Assembly: GCA_036522515.1 (NCBI GenBank)
Contig: DATDFQ010000006.1
Location: 1-64,000 of the forward strand
DNA length: 64,000 nucleotides
Direction of reading: 5' to 3'
DNA from: Bacteroidota bacterium
GTDB lineage: Bacteria > Bacteroidota > Ignavibacteria > UBA10030 > SZUA-254
Each line of letters opens with the position of its first letter. The first letter of the stretch is position 1. Position numbers and translations under genes: made by a program. Under the pieces are notes generated by a model. The model was not told where the DNA came from, did no database searches, and worked only from the letters and a program-made list of their open reading frames with translations. Below are positions 63,977 to 64,000 of this stretch, piece after piece.

Positions 63977-64000
63977 GTCATCCCAAGCGAAGAATCCCGC
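63977..64000. repeat. Possible partial copy of the GTCATCC inverted-repeat family
   Basis: The last 24 bp (GTCATCCCAAGCGAAGAATC and four more) resemble the left end of the 77-bp elements at 27230 and 36720 with several differences. The element runs off the window, so its full form is not visible. Confidence 0.45.

Overview
This is a GC-rich chromosomal window from a Gram-negative, probably FCB-group bacterium (Bacteroidota/Ignavibacteriota-like). The evidence is several secreted proteins ending in the type IX secretion (T9SS) C-terminal sorting domain (N-P-N-P-F-N-P motif), a PorV/PorQ-family protein, a TonB-dependent receptor with a carboxypeptidase-regulatory-like N-terminus, a histidine kinase with a periplasmic 'two-component regulator propeller', and cydAB. 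The placement is inference; there is no rRNA or other marker gene. I saw no tRNA, rRNA, CRISPR array, transposase, integrase or phage gene.

Layout. (1) 146-6500, minus strand: a giant T9SS beta-propeller protein, a small lipoprotein and cydAB in one tight array, with a second nearly matching propeller gene (6742-10056) upstream under its own promoter. (2) 10229-20998: a polysaccharide-type locus. A 1340-residue DUF2334 deacetylase/TIM-barrel fusion, a PgaC-like GT2 synthase, a GT-C-type membrane protein and a DPM1/GtrB-like GT2 lie on the plus strand; a GT39-like transferase and an outer-membrane barrel candidate converge on the minus strand. (3) 21340-27129: alpha-glucan phosphorylase, GH31 alpha-glucosidase and a MalK-type ATPase. 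(4) 27395-36609: a propeller histidine kinase and NarL-type regulator, then three secreted surface-type proteins. (5) 36895-48186: an apparent 11-kb operon of GH13 amylase, PpiC-type lipoprotein, TonB-dependent receptor, 1243-residue calcium-loop secreted protein and PorV-like protein, followed by a T9SS protein built from 336-bp repeats of a starch-binding-like module. (6) 50661-52676: an SGNH-hydrolase/TPR protein. (7) 53090-62526: GH13 amylase, GH13-T9SS amylase, an unusual cytoplasmic GH13, then MalE/MalF/MalG-type ABC importer genes. (8) 62541-63916, minus strand: a CBM48-like/CE1-type esterase and a 59-residue DUF5989 protein.

How it fits together. Regions 3, 5, 7 and 8 read as one dispersed alpha-glucan (starch/glycogen) programme. 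Surface and periplasmic amylases and starch-binding proteins act first. A TonB receptor, with a calcium-loop protein and a PorV-like partner in place of SusD, handles the outer membrane. A MalEFG importer with a distant MalK handles the inner membrane, and GH13/GH31/phosphorylase handle the oligosaccharides. Substrate is inferred from enzyme families only.

Reading by eye, many transcription units start after TTGnnn, 17 bp, TAnnnT elements; in five of them the -10 is exactly TACTTT. The intergenic spaces also hold several palindromic repeat families with compensated stems and no resident transposase. Start codons were chosen from signal peptides, Shine-Dalgarno-like sequences, overlap with neighbours and promoter position; alternatives are given in the entries.
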